64,000 nucleotides of DNA, from assembly GCF_010015445.1 (NCBI RefSeq), contig NC_053133.1, forward strand, positions 5,088,192-5,152,191, written 5' to 3'. The notes under the pieces were generated by a model, which was given only the letters and a program-made list of their open reading frames with translations, searched no databases and had not been told where the DNA came from. Origin of the DNA: Perca fluviatilis (lineage: Eukaryota > Chordata > Actinopteri > Perciformes > Percidae). Both the position numbers and the translations under genes were made by a program. Of the stretch, positions 43,563 to 54,380 are shown piece by piece (the stretch's first letter is position 1; the number at the start of each line of letters is the position of its first letter).

Positions 43563-44929
43563 TGAGTGAGAGGGCAGGGGATCCTTTTACAAACAGTTAT
43601 GTTTAACATAACGTTGGGGGCAGGGAGTACATCAGTGGGCCTAATAGCTGATATTAATCACAGTTATTTTAGATGAAAATTCATAAATCTTACATGACAA
43701 GCTAATCTTTGAGTTCCACTCCATGAGGGAATTCTCCCCCCAAGCTGTGAATAGCTCAGAAGCTAATACAGGCCATATGGCACATCATGCTGTTTGTGAT
43801 CAAAGGGAAACACACATTCACGGTGAGCATTTCATCCTCTGAGAGTGATGCCGTTCCCCCTGTGAGCCAATCAGGAGCTAAGATGTCACCTCCAGCACTG
43901 TGAGGACTCTTGTGTTTATTGTGATATTTTTCCTCTATTTATCTATTAATGGATAAGGTACCAGCGGGTTTTGGAATATAGAGGGGTTGTATCTATCTAT
44001 AGCAATGGATATGTGAATGACTGGTACTGTATGTATTTATGCCTGATTTCATGTGGAAGTTGTTGATTGGTGCACTAAAACAGTCCCCTCCTACAAAAGA
44101 TGGCTTCTCAGGATGTAACACCATAGTACTGAAACCTTGCCTACTATTATACTTTATATATTTTTGCAAGTTAGACAGTGTGCAAGAATTTTCTTTGCAA
44201 CATTTGGGGGACACATTATAACCGGGGGCTCTGGTCAAACACTTTCATTTCCTGCAAATAAATCTGTAAAATAACAGAAAAGGTTCTGGCAGCTCATTAC
44301 CTGGAATTTACCCTGTATAAAAAACAAACAAAGGGAAAGTATGTGTGTAGCTACAGGTAAATACAGAACATTTTCTGTTAGGCCTATTCTCTCAAAACCC
44401 AAAACATCCGAAAAAGTGTCACAAAGGTTGACAAAAGTGGCAAAAATGTCGGAAACAACTACAAAAACGTCGTAAAAAGCATAACATGTCAAAAAACGGG
44501 GACTCAATCTCCCAAAACCAAACATATTTTTTGAGGGGCACATTACTTATTTGCACTCTGGAATTAGCTAATTTCTGCTCTAGAATTAATCATAAATATG
44601 CACAAATTAGCATTAAAATGTGTTGACATTGTTGCCCTTTAAACCACATTGTGTTATCTTTACTAATCAAAGAGTAAAAGTTACCAATTTGTTTGCACAA
44701 CTTTCTTTTTGCCAGGCTTTGAATGAATCTGTCTGAAAAATTCCTTACAGTTTTACAATTTGTTTAACTTATGCGTGGAGGTCACATCTATCAATTAAAT
44801 CTACATACACACAATACAGCAGCAACACACACACACGTGCCACAGAGCAGGAGAGGCCTTCCTGTAACAACAAAGCTAGCAGAGCTAACATTGCAGCATA
44901 AAGTTGAACAAAAAGAAACATGAAAGATT
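43563..44929. other. Unassigned non-coding sequence
   Basis: 44390-44510 is rich in short CAAAAATGTCG-like words, a degenerate low-complexity patch. No exon was recognised. Confidence 0.4.
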
Positions 44930-45180
44930 AGATTTAGATTTATTGTCCCAGAGGGATATTTGTTTTCCCAGCCAGTACACAGAAACATTCAGATATACAG
45001 AAAGCTACATATAGATAACACAATATCCATGAATGCATTGATTGTCCCAGCTCACAGCAGTGTCAGCGAGGCAGATTGTTCAGGGCTGCAGAGGGGACAA
45101 AGCTCCTGCTGAAGCGAGCTCTTCTCCGTGTGAGTGTCCCGTATCTGCGTCCAGATGGAAGGAATGTGTAGTGTTGATTG
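44930..45180 (-). mobile_element. Rex1-like LINE 3' end
   Basis: The minus strand reads TFLPSGRRYGTLTRRRARFS then RSFVPSAALNNLPR and a stop, the C-terminal block of Rex1-type RTs. It is followed by a 3' UTR ending CAATAAATCTAAATCTAATC. The copy is severely 5' truncated. Confidence 0.8.
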
Positions 45181-45234
45181 ATGGGGGGGGGCTAGATGTG
45201 TGACGGCTCTGAGGTTTATTTCTGAGGTTGTTAG

Positions 45235-45550
45235 TGGGAATGTAGAAAAACATGATCTGGTTCATTGGCATTTCTTTAAACCAATCACAATCCACTGGAC
45301 GGAGTCTCTGCAAAATAGCCTCCGGAAGGAACTTGTTTTGGTGGAACGTGTACGTTCAAAAGTAGTAGATTTACCCTGCAGAGATCTGAGGAGCAGTTAG
45401 CCATAGTCCTCATAAATCCACCAGAGGTTAGAACGCCAACACAAAGGAAGAGGAAGGTAACGGACATCCGGCCGAAAATGAGGGACTTCCGGCGGATCTT
45501 CAGGTGGCACCTGAACAATCCCCTAAATGATTCATCGTCAATATAGACTA
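45235..45550 (+). mobile_element. TAGTCT-family MITE, copy 5
   Basis: It runs from GTAGAAAAACATGATCTGGT to AATATAGACTA and lacks about 70 bp around the usual CAACAGAAAACTC block. Confidence 0.78.
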
Positions 45551-45724
45551 GTGGGAATGGGCAAGCAGATAATTTTGAAGGCAGTGTGTGTGATGCTGGT
45601 AAGTTGTTTTTTTGAGATGCTGAAGAAGCAGTACTGCAGGATGAGTTATGTTTCTGTTAAACAGCAGGAAGTGGGGGCAACAGACAGAGCTCTTGTGTAT
45701 GACATGGAGTCTGGGTTAGTTTTT

Positions 45725-46325
45725 TTTTCATTCAACCTTTATTTAACCTGGAGAGCTCATTGAGGGTGCCCCATTTTTTCATTGACATTGAGTCAGATTA
45801 CAAAGACAAATACAGAACAACAACACATAAAGTACAATCATAGGGAATATAGAAAGACAATAAAACATTCAGAATTGGAAAAAGATTTGACAAATAAATT
45901 AGGATAATCGGGATGCAAAAGAAAATACAATTAAGTAAAGCAGTTGCAAGTAGAAGTTTGCAGGTTTAGAACCAGATTTCTAAATTGGCACAATTGAGTT
46001 GATTTTAAGAAAGTGCTGTCATTTATTCCAGGAGTCGAGTGCACTAAAACTGAAAGCAGTTTTTCCAAGTTCAGACCAAGCTTGTGGAACATGAAGTAAA
46101 AGCCAGTCAGAGGAGCGAGTTTATGGATGTCAGTGATGTGTTTACTGCCTATGATGAGATATTTGAAGCTGCTCACCTGTTCCACTGTCTGTGGATGGAG
46201 GTGGCTTCAGTCCAGTGTGGGCTGTGTTTGATGTGCTAATGAGCAGTTCTTTTGTCCTGTCCACGTTCAGCTGCAGGTGTTGGTCAGTGCACCATTGTGT
46301 GAAGTTTTGATGCCGTTGTCATTGG
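45725..46325 (-). mobile_element. LINE 3' fragments, Rex1-like
   Basis: The minus-strand peptide near 46320-46150 reads CTDQHLQLNVDRTKELL and, after a shift, VEQVSSFKYL, a typical post-catalytic RT block. Downstream (46080-45725) is a long 3' region whose terminal part, CAATGAGCTCTCCAGGTTAA then ATAAAGGTTGAATG, looks like a LINE tail. These may be one element or two. The coding part is very short. Confidence 0.6.
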
Positions 46326-46411
46326 GTAGTCCAAGCATGGAAGTGTCATAAGAGCATTTAAATTGTGCAGTGATGGTTGAAGGACTGGTACAGTCATTAG
46401 TGTAGAAGTTG

Positions 46412-46896
46412 GACCGTAGACTGTATAATATTAAAGGGCAAAGCATCCGGTTCGGTGAAGTGCTGCAAATGCGGAAGTGCCTTAAACCTGCATTCTACCT
46501 GAATTCCAGCAGGGGGAGACACGTGTGGTTTCAAAAGGAGGTTGGTTTCTGTAGAAGTCTATGAGAAAGTGACCCACTGCTCACTTGATTTATGACCTCA
46601 GTAAACATTTTCATAATGAGTTTATGGTCTCAATTGCTAGTTTTAAGTCTTCTGCAACACAGAATGATGCTAATTCTTTTAAGTAGGGTCTCAATTTTAA
46701 AATCGGCGATAAGGCAGGGGGTGTTTTAGGGTGTGGCTATGATGTGATTGCCAGTGAAAGTGTGTAACGTAACGTAGAGTGTAAGGGCTACTCCCTCACT
46801 CCTCCCTCTTGTCTAAAATCGTCACATCCGCAACCAGAATGGCTGCGCCCGTAACGGCAAACTCAACGACTCATAGCAGATTATACAGTCTATGGG
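46412..46896. mobile_element. TIR element ending CCRTAGACTGTATAAT
   Basis: CCGTAGACTGTATAATATTA on the left faces ATTATACAGTCTATGGG on the right, a 15-16 bp inverted repeat. The body is non-coding, with ACATCCGCAACCAGAATGGC near the right end. The superfamily is undetermined. Confidence 0.7.
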
Positions 46897-46909
46897 TTGA
46901 ACTGAGGCA

Positions 46910-47100
46910 GGGGTGGACTGGGACAATGAAATCAGACCTGTTATTTCGCCCAGACCAAATGATAGAACAAAAAATGGAAGTCTATATATATATTTATATT
47001 TTCTTTCAACATTTACGGGGACACATCACACACAACCAATGGGCCGATCAGACAACAACATCAACAAAAGACAGTTGTGTCGGCCCAGCCGGAAAGTGCT
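46910..47100 (+). mobile_element. hAT left-end fragment
   Basis: CAGGGGTGGACTGGGACAA is a typical hAT-type terminus, and GGGCCGATCAGACAACAACA and GTGTCGGCCCAGCCGG follow. No matching right end was seen. Confidence 0.45.
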
Positions 47101-47249
47101 CGGTATGCCAGATGGCCCTGAGAGGCTCCGGTGTTGCTGATGGTGGTTGGTGATCGTCTGTGCCTGTTCTAACAGCCTGTGGTCTGTTGCTGATGAAATT
47201 GTGATCCCACTAGATGAGGAGTGGAAGGATGAGATATTGAAGTTTCTTG
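47101..47249. other. Unassigned non-coding sequence
   Basis: Nothing was recognised. Confidence 0.4.
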
Positions 47250-47840
47250 ATCATTTTTTTTTTTATTCATTACCACAGGTGAATAAAAGTATTTACAAGA
47301 CAACCATACAACACAGACAAGAAGACATTCGGACATAAATAAGAAATTAAACCAAACAAAAAAGGGGTACACTGCAGGAAAGGATAGCAGGTTTTATGGA
47401 AGGGGTTTGGATTGTCTTTTAGGGTTGCTGTGAGCTTTTCTAGGTTTGAATGGTCTGTTAACAGATTGAGCCAATGGTTGATTGATAATTTCGTTCCATC
47501 TTTCCAGTTGTAATATCGTTTTCTTGGCCACAGTTAATTCTATCATGATGAAAGTTTGGAGATATTGTGGCATTGGAAGAGAGGAATGGTCGCCTTACAG
47601 AGAGATGGAACGGGAGAGGGTTAATGCTGGGGTTGAGGATCTCTGACAGCTTTCCCATGAGCTCCGACCAAAATGGCCCAACTGGTGTGCACAGCCAGAA
47701 AGCATGAAAGTGGTTGTCTGCAGTGGGACAGAGTGTGCAGATGTTGCTATCTGTGAAGCCCATATGGAATTGTGAGTGGTGATATGTATTCTGTGTAGGA
47801 CCTTGCATTGAATAAGTTGAATGTAACAGAGTTCAAAGTG
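47250..47840 (-). pseudogene. L1-clade LINE ORF2 C-terminal fragment
   Basis: The minus-strand frame reads MGFTDSNICTLCPTADNHFH then AFWLCTPVGPFWSELMGKLS and EILNPSIN. The pattern 'C..C....(D)..H.fW.C..v..FW' is the Cys-rich C-terminal motif of L1-type ORF2 proteins, which helps bind the element RNA. Upstream (47840-47800) the frame shifts. The 3' end is marked by the T-run at 47252-47264, the reverse of a poly-A tail. RT and endonuclease are absent. Confidence 0.8.
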
Positions 47841-47889
47841 CACGTGGACATTTGAATTTGAAAACCCATGCCTTTCCAAAAAGTGCTGG

Positions 47890-47940
47890 AAATGAAAAAA
47901 AAAAAAAAAAAACTTTTTTTTTTTTATTTTTTTTTTTTCC

Positions 47941-47979
<39 letters not shown>

Positions 47980-47985
47980 GGTAAA
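47890..47985. repeat. Homopolymer A and T runs
   Basis: An A-run (47897-47912) is followed by T-runs to 47975, broken by CCCCC. It marks the 5' junction of the L1 fragment and is low complexity. Confidence 0.9.
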
Positions 47986-47999
47986 AAAAAGCCTAAAGT

Positions 48000-48450
48000 C
48001 CCCCCCAAAGGGACTTACCATCTCCAACAGAAACCACTGTTCACCAACTGCTCCAAACAGCTCTATTGTAGTCCAGCCTTTACTTCAGAGACAAACATGG
48101 TCACTTTGTAACACACGTTATAATGCTCGCCTAGCTGCTAGCGTGGCACGCCCTCATACTCTGCTTCTGACTGGCTAGTAGTCCTGACCTAGCTACTGTC
48201 AGGGTATGCCCTCATACTCTGCTTCTGACTGGCTAGTAGTCCTTACCTAGCTACTGCGGGTGTGCGACTCCAAACAAAGATGGAATAGAAGTGAGATGCA
48301 TCACTCTGTAGCCAACACAGAGAGCTCAACACACAGGGAGAAAAAAACAAAAATATTTTTTTGAAAATTAAACCACATAAACCTGTTCTGGTACAACTTC
48401 TAAATAAAATAATGAACCTGAAAATGAGCATAATGTGAGCACTTCGAATT
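48000..48450 (+). repeat. Dispersed repeat with 58-bp duplication
   Basis: CCCTCATACTCTGCTTCTGA then CTGGCTAGTAGTCCT occurs at 48151 and 48209, a 58-bp tandem duplication. The right part (CCTGAAAATGAGCATAATGT, GAGCACTT) looks like a repeat terminus. It is non-coding. Confidence 0.6.
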
Positions 48451-48564
48451 CATGTAGCATTAAGTAATTCCTAGAACAAATTAAACTACACACATTAACT
48501 TCCAAAGGCTTATTTGTTTATGGATGCCCCAGTAATTTAACAAATGTATTATTCACAGTGTATT

Positions 48565-49091
48565 CTACGGTGGCCGGGAAGTGCAATGCAACATTACAAA
48601 GAATGAAACACTTTTACAAAGCTCGAGACAAATTTACATTTTGGAAAACAAATTTACATTTTGGAAAACAAATTTACATTTTGGAAAACAAAATAACATT
48701 TTAGAAAACAAATTTACATTTTGGAAAACAAAATAACATTTTAGAAAACAAATTTACATTTTAGAAAACAAATTTACATTTTGGAAAACAAATTTACATT
48801 TTGGAAAACAAAATAACATTTTAGAAAACAAATTTACATTTTGGAAAACAAAATAACATTTTAGAAAACAAATTTACATTTTGGAAAACAAAATAACATT
48901 TTCGAAAACAAATTTACATTTTAGAAAACAAATTTACATTTTGGAAAACAAAATAACATTTTAGAAAACAAATTTACATTTTCGAAAACAAATTAACAAG
49001 ATGCAAAACACTTTTACCAGTCCCGAAACAAATTTACAAATGACAGATTCTTCACGGAAAGGGAATGTACCACATACCGGAAGTGATGAGG
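48565..49091 (+). repeat. Foldback left arm with 20-bp tandem units
   Basis: The unit consensus is AAATTTACATTTTGGAAAAC, alternating irregularly with AAAATAACATTTTAGAAAAC. The first position after CACTTTTACA is AAGCTCGAGAC in place of the unit tail found in the right arm. Confidence 0.97.
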
Positions 49092-49927
49092 TGTTGTTGG
49101 TGAACCGATCAATTTGTGTTGTTGTGAGTGAGTATATGGCGTGAATGAAGTTTATGGTGACTTTCGCTGTGGTCGGTGTTTGGAGTTTTTATATGACGCG
49201 GACCTGACGCAACATTGGAAAAACAGGGAACGTATCGACAGCGCGGCCGGATCGAAGCTACAGCAGGGGGCAGCTGAGTCCGTCTGCAGCTGCAGGACCT
49301 GGAGCTCACTGCCCATTCCTGGGAGCCAAAACCGACACCACGCAGCTGGAGACCCAGGCCGTATTGCTGGGCCCGCTGGAGGGAAGGGAAGCCCGGGAGA
49401 ATCAGATCCAGGACTGAACGGAGCGGACTGTCACAGCCTGCTGAAGTTTAAATCACAGGTTTCCTAAAGGGAGTCTGGCGGGACTTCGGACTGTGGAGCA
49501 ACGAAACGACTTAAAAGTCTCGTTAAATAAATAAATACATGCAGAAATAAATGAATCATTAGTGGGGAGTGGGGCCTGGACATTTCAGTCTGTTTAAACT
49601 TCACTTTGAAGCAGAACCTCTTAGTTCAGAAGGGTGAAGTTTCCGTTTGTACTCATATCTGTGAACTGATTATAATAAATATTCTTTGTATTAACACATT
49701 AATTAGTCTCTTTGTCTTTTTGTTTAAAAAAACTAGAACATCGCATGAGATTTTGACGATTTATAGTGATTTTATTTCCGTTAGACCTTTGCCTACATTG
49801 ACGCTGATGCATTAAGGACGGCCCATAGACAGTATATAAGGCAGTGCAGTACCCCTGTTCCAAGATGGCGGCTCTATTGGCACATTCGATCCATAACTGC
49901 CGTAGTCAAGGCGACATGTATACAAAA
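49092..49927 (+). other. Foldback element central region
   Basis: 836 bp lie between the arms. An open frame of 108 codons (49141-49467, +) starts MNEVYGDFRCGRCLEFLYDA and carries a CGRC pair. I recognise no domain. A second frame over 49290-49410 also stays open (TDTTQLETQAVLLGPLEGRE). 49400-49520 then becomes AT-rich with AATAAATAAATA. The right part holds a CAGTATATAAGGCAG stretch (49832-49845) and CAAGATGGCGGCTCT (49861-49875), words often found at promoters and in captured 5' UTRs. This could be a captured host fragment or the remains of an element gene. Confidence 0.5.
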
Positions 49928-50454
49928 CCTCATCACTTCCGGTATGTGGTACATTCCCTTTCCGTGAAGAATCTGTCATTTGTAAATTTGTTTCGGGACT
50001 GGTAAAAGTGTTTTGCATCTTGTTAATTTGTTTTCGAAAATGTAAATTTGTTTTCTAAAATGTTATTTTGTTTTCCAAAATGTAAATTTGTTTTCGAAAA
50101 TGTTATTTTGTTTTCCAAAATGTAAATTTGTTTTCTAAAATGTTATTTTGTTTTCCAAAATGTAAATTTGTTTTCTAAAATGTTATTTTGTTTTCCAAAA
50201 TGTAAATTTGTTTTCCAAAATGTAAATTTGTTTTCTAAAATGTAAATTTGTTTTCTAAAATGTTATTTTGTTTTCCAAAATGTAAATTTGTTTTCTAAAA
50301 TGTAAATTTGTTTTCTAAAATGTTATTTTGTTTTCCAAAATGTAAATTTGTTTTCTAAAATGTTATTTTGTTTTCCAAAATGTAAATTTGTTTTCCAAAA
50401 TGTAAAAGTGTTTCATTCTTTGTAATGTTGCATTGCACTTCCCGGCCACCGTAG
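49928..50454 (-). repeat. Foldback right arm with 20-bp tandem units
   Basis: This is the inverted copy of the left arm. The terminal and inner unique blocks appear identical to the left arm by eye. The order of unit variants differs by whole-unit gains and losses. Confidence 0.97.
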
Positions 50455-50458
50455 TATT

Positions 50459-51629
50459 CTCCTAAACATGCTGCACATCTCCCAAAGAGCAGATTCCATG
50501 ATAGTGATAAAGGTGTTATTTGCTCCATTATACATCCTACTCAATGTGACATGAGGTCAACTCAGGGTGACATTAATCCACATCCAACCACCACCCCTGA
50601 CCAGTCATGTCTTTTTGTACATTTTCATCTGTACAAACCTGATATTGCATGCAACAATCTCACATCGCCTCTGGCCTGCATTAATGATCTGAGGGGAGAA
50701 AATGCAATATTAGGCAAATTGTTTGTGAAAGATATCCACATCCTTCTGAGATATTCAATAAAGCCAGGTCCCTAGAAGCTGTGTGTATGACAGAATAATT
50801 ATCAATTTCCATATCATTAGGATATTAGGGACGGAAACAGCATAACAGAAAACATTTGTTAATGCCCCATGATTAGATCAACTCTGCGGTGTGTAGCATT
50901 TGAAGAATTTGATTTCAAATCCAAAGACTTGTGCATTGGCTGCAATCATAAAAATCTGATGATGTCCATGAGAACTGGTAGGCGTCCTCGATTATTATGT
51001 AATATGAGGAAGCCTGTGCTGCAAAACTGTGCACATAAGCAAATGGAGAGCAGCAGTGCAGAGGAAACAGTGTAATCAATGGCAGCAAAGGCCCTGGAGT
51101 GAGATCAACATCAGCATCCAGAAAGGCTCTGTTCTTGTAAATGTTTTATTTACAAATAGCTTATGGATGCCTTCTGCAATAGATATTGATATTATAATGG
51201 AAGACTGATTAGAATAATGAGACATTATAGCAGGTGACCTTTGCCCTAATGCTTATTGAAGTGCTTTCCAGGATTATCATTGTGCATAATTCATACAAAT
51301 CAAACTCTACACTCCAATTACTTTGACAATATAGGCTGTTATGTTTTACTATCATCCTCAGGGTGTCTACTAAATCAAGTCCATGTCCACAGGAAATGTG
51401 TATTATCATTATTACAATAAAATCGTGCATGTTAATATTGAGGAGTTATTTATTTACAGATTCACACACATCCTTACATTTGGTTTTACTAGAGGCCGGT
51501 CGTTAAGGGGCGCAGGTACAGAGAAAGATATCTTGAAGACTACAAGCCAGAGTGCCATGAGATCTTTAGCCATGCTAGTGACATGTCTCCAGGTGATGGC
51601 AATGTTGGTGTATCAGCCGTTTAACAGAC
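50459..51629. other. Unassigned, unique-looking sequence
   Basis: There are no repeat ends and no exon. 50560-50860 contains embedded words such as CATTAATGATCTGAGG and ATGCAATATTA and is free of simple repeats, as conserved non-coding elements often are. Conservation was not tested. Confidence 0.35.
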
Positions 51630-51715
51630 TGAAATATCTCAACAACTATTCTGTGGATTGCCATGATATTTTGATGAATCCCATTGATTGGTGATCCCCT
51701 GACGTTTTCACTTGC
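51630..51715 (+). mobile_element. Interspersed repeat family B, copy 2
   Basis: TCTCAACAACTATTCTGTGG, TTGCCATGATATTTTGATGA and TGATCCCCTGACGTTTTCA are the inverse of blocks in the copies at 11278 and 54190. Confidence 0.6.
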
Positions 51716-51752
51716 ATTACACTTAGGTTGAAAATGTTTTTAGTGAAATCAC

Positions 51753-52030
51753 TTAAAGGACAATTCCGGCGCAAAACGAACGTAGGGGTTAATAACATGT
51801 GTACAGAGTCGAGCGTTTTCTGGGACATGTTTTCAAGCTAACTGAATGTGTCTCTAGCTTGAAACAAGCTACCGCAAACCGGTGATTAGCTTCTAACGCT
51901 AGCTTTCGTGGCAGAGGGTAAATTATTTTATACCACTACACTACACACTACAAAAATGCTTTGGTTTAACATCTAGGGATCTTCATTGTGTGGTGCTATT
52001 TTGAGCCTTGTTAGTGGTATAAAATAGCGA
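51753..52030 (+). mobile_element. TTAA-type repeat, left part
   Basis: It starts TTAAAGGACAATTCCGGCGC and includes AGCTTGAAACAAGCTACCGC. The right end is lost, and the sequence runs into the repeat at 52045. Confidence 0.5.
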
Positions 52031-52044
52031 TACTAAGGGAGGGG

Positions 52045-52215
52045 GAGACAATTAGACACATGTGAAATACATTAGGGCGGGGCAGGTGGTCACAGAGGTG
52101 GGAAAGCAGACAAAGACGGAAAGTGAAGCGATCTGAAACACGACACAGTGTGAGTTTCAAAATAAAACGGGAAGTGACAAATATTGACTAGAAAAATGAA
52201 AACATGACGTAATTT
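52045..52215 (+). repeat. Interspersed repeat, second copy at 42450
   Basis: It has the same block order as 42450-42620, ending TGAAAACATGAC(C/G)TAATT. Confidence 0.75.
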
Positions 52216-52679
52216 CAGAACTACAGAAGTTAGAATTACATAACTTTCTTTTATTATGCAGTCAGGAAAAAGAACATAAACTACTTTAACGTAGATTTTC
52301 TTTAGACCATCTCCAGTAAGAAGTCTAAAAAGTCTTACGAGAGTAAGTATTTTGACAATTACATCAGTGTGAGACTATCAGATTAAGACGGAGACAGAGT
52401 AAGTACATTACATTTTGTTTTTGTTCTTGGAGTTGCATCATGAGATCAAGCAGAGGATAAGGGCAGTGAGGAAATCACCTGTTGTGCATGAGCTCAGCAT
52501 GTATGGGTTTGGTAAGATACAACAGAACGATTGGTATGCAAAGAAGGCATGAATGGAATCGTGGGAACATTTTGTAGTCTAAGGACACATCGCACTACTT
52601 CCTTCAGACATAATTACTGTTGAATGCTCAGAACCGTTAGTTGACTCATCAACTGATCACTTTTAATTGTTCACTGCAT

Positions 52680-53130
52680 TTCGGTGGTGCTAGAAGTATT
52701 CACATGATTTACCTAAGTAAAAGCAGCAATACCACAGTACAAGAATACTCAATTATAAGTAAAAGTCCTGCATTAGAAATAAGTAAAAGTATAGGCAGAA
52801 GTATTGGCAACAAAATGTACTGAAAGTAAAAGACTCATAATGCCAAGTGTCTGCTCTAAGTGTTATGCTGTTATTGGATCATTTTAATTGATGTATTAAT
52901 ATGTAAGCGGTACTTTAATGTTGTCATTACTTTATATACTTTTGGTAGTTCAATCTGTAACAGTGGATCATATTTAATAAACTGATCATATGGTTTGTAC
53001 GTAAAATCTTAATTTAAAAAGCAACTAGTAACCATAGCTAAATGTACTGAAATGAAAAGTATAAAGTAGCATAAAACATACTCATATAAAGTACAAGTAC
53101 CTGAGAAATGTTTTATAAGTACAGTACGAC
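52680..53130 (+). mobile_element. hAT-like repeat related to 18160-18963
   Basis: It starts CGGTGGTGCTAGAAGTATTC, a diverged inverse of the right end at 18963, and is full of AAGTAAAAGT-type words on both sides of a unique core. It is non-coding. Confidence 0.6.
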
Positions 53131-53149
53131 GCGGGCTGTGGCAATCCTA

Positions 53150-53440
53150 TTGACTGGTGATCAAATGATTTTTCCTCTAGCCCCACCATAACGTTGACAT
53201 GTATGGTTTCGGTTATATTGACAAACCATTAGGTGGATTGCCAGGATCTTATGCCTAAATTGAAAATGTGATCATTCTAACACATGCAACTAAGATGCTG
53301 AACATGGTAAACATTACACCTACATCAGCTGTGAGCATATTAGCATGCTAACCTTGCCATTTGCCCAAAACACCACTGTGTTCACAGTACAGCCTCCCAG
53401 AGCTGCTAATACTGGCCGTAGAATCTTAGTTCCCAAGAGG
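53150..53440 (+). mobile_element. Interspersed repeat family B, copy 3
   Basis: GGTGGATTGCCAGGATCTTA, GAACATGGTAAACATTACAC, TTAGCATGCTAACCTTG and CAGAGCTGCTAATA correspond to the family B order, inverse to the copy at 11278. Confidence 0.6.
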
Positions 53441-54189
53441 ATTGTTACTAGTGTTAACCCTTTTCATCAATCACCACTGCAGGTCAAAGTTTACACTTAA
53501 GGTACCACATCTCAAGGCTGAAACCAAAAGTACATTTTCTGGATTAGTGAAACGAGCCCATGGTATGTCTGAATACTACTTACAGATGTTACCGGTTCCA
53601 TTTGACGCACTTGTTGCAACTGCTGTAAGGGGAAGGCAGGGGGTTAAATGTGGGCTGCACTTGATAGCTGTATACAGTTAGTGGCAGCAGAATGCTGAAA
53701 TCCTGTTGACAGCATGGCTGACAGGATTTTAGGATAGGAGGATTAGACACCCTCCGACCACAAAGTAGGTTGCAATGGCAGAGTGGCGCTGTCCATATTT
53801 TCCACTCATTGAGATATTTGTGTCTTGTTACGTATGTAGTGAATGTTATTCGCAAGCCTTTTAATTTGTTCGACCTGATGGTCATCTTACTCATTCAGCT
53901 GTGGAACCGGATGAACAGTAAGAGATCAGTTGTGTATCTGTGTTGCTATGAATTAGCAATAGGGCTCCCATGGCTCCCAGGAAATATTCTTTCACCCACT
54001 AATTTTCCTGGCACACAGTACACTTGGCTTAGAACGTAAAAAAGGGAATATCCTTTTTTCATTGCATTGTGGTACAATAGTATCACTTTTCTGTTTAATT
54101 CTATCAGTATTAAACCCAGTACTGCTGAAAATGATGGGAATGCCGTTGGTAGTGCTGCAGGTATAGTTCGTAAACCATAGTAATGGCCA
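53441..54189. other. Unassigned non-coding sequence
   Basis: Nothing was recognised. Confidence 0.4.
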
Positions 54190-54380
54190 AAGTGAGATGT
54201 TGACTACACAATGGTGCCAGATGAAAAGTCAGGGGACTAAAGGGATTACTGTCTATCCTCTGGACACCATGGATATCCGTACTAAAGTACATGAAAATTC
54301 ATACAATAGTTGTCAAGAAATTGTACTCTGGTGGGCTGACCAACCAACTAATCAACCTGCATTTCCTTCCTTCAAGCGTG
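54190..54380 (-). mobile_element. Interspersed repeat family B, copy 4
   Basis: GATGAAAAGTCAGGGGACTA, CATACAATAGTTGTCAAGAA and GTGGGCTGACCAACCAACTA match the family B terminus, with an end of the 'GACCGACC' type. Confidence 0.6.

Larger units (their letters stand above)
48565..50454. mobile_element. Foldback-like element with 527-bp inverted arms
   Basis: Both ends are CTACGGTGGCCGGGAAGTGC in inverted orientation. The arms 48565-49091 and 49928-50454 have the same length and are made of (i) a 53-bp unique terminus, (ii) about 18 tandem 20-bp units plus a degenerate one, and (iii) a 90-bp unique inner block (CCAGTCCCGAAACAAATTTA to AAGTGATGAGG). TATT flanks both ends (48561-48564 and 50455-50458), a candidate 4-bp target duplication. 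An alternative reading is GTATTCT with shorter inverted repeats. No transposase is recognisable, so it is non-autonomous. Foldback elements are defined by long inverted repeats containing short tandem repeats. Placement in a superfamily is open. Confidence 0.93.

Noticed and set aside
48570..50450. CRISPR-like array appearance of the 20-bp repeats
   Set aside because: The units are contiguous without unique spacers, occur in two inverted arms and lie in a vertebrate-type genome.
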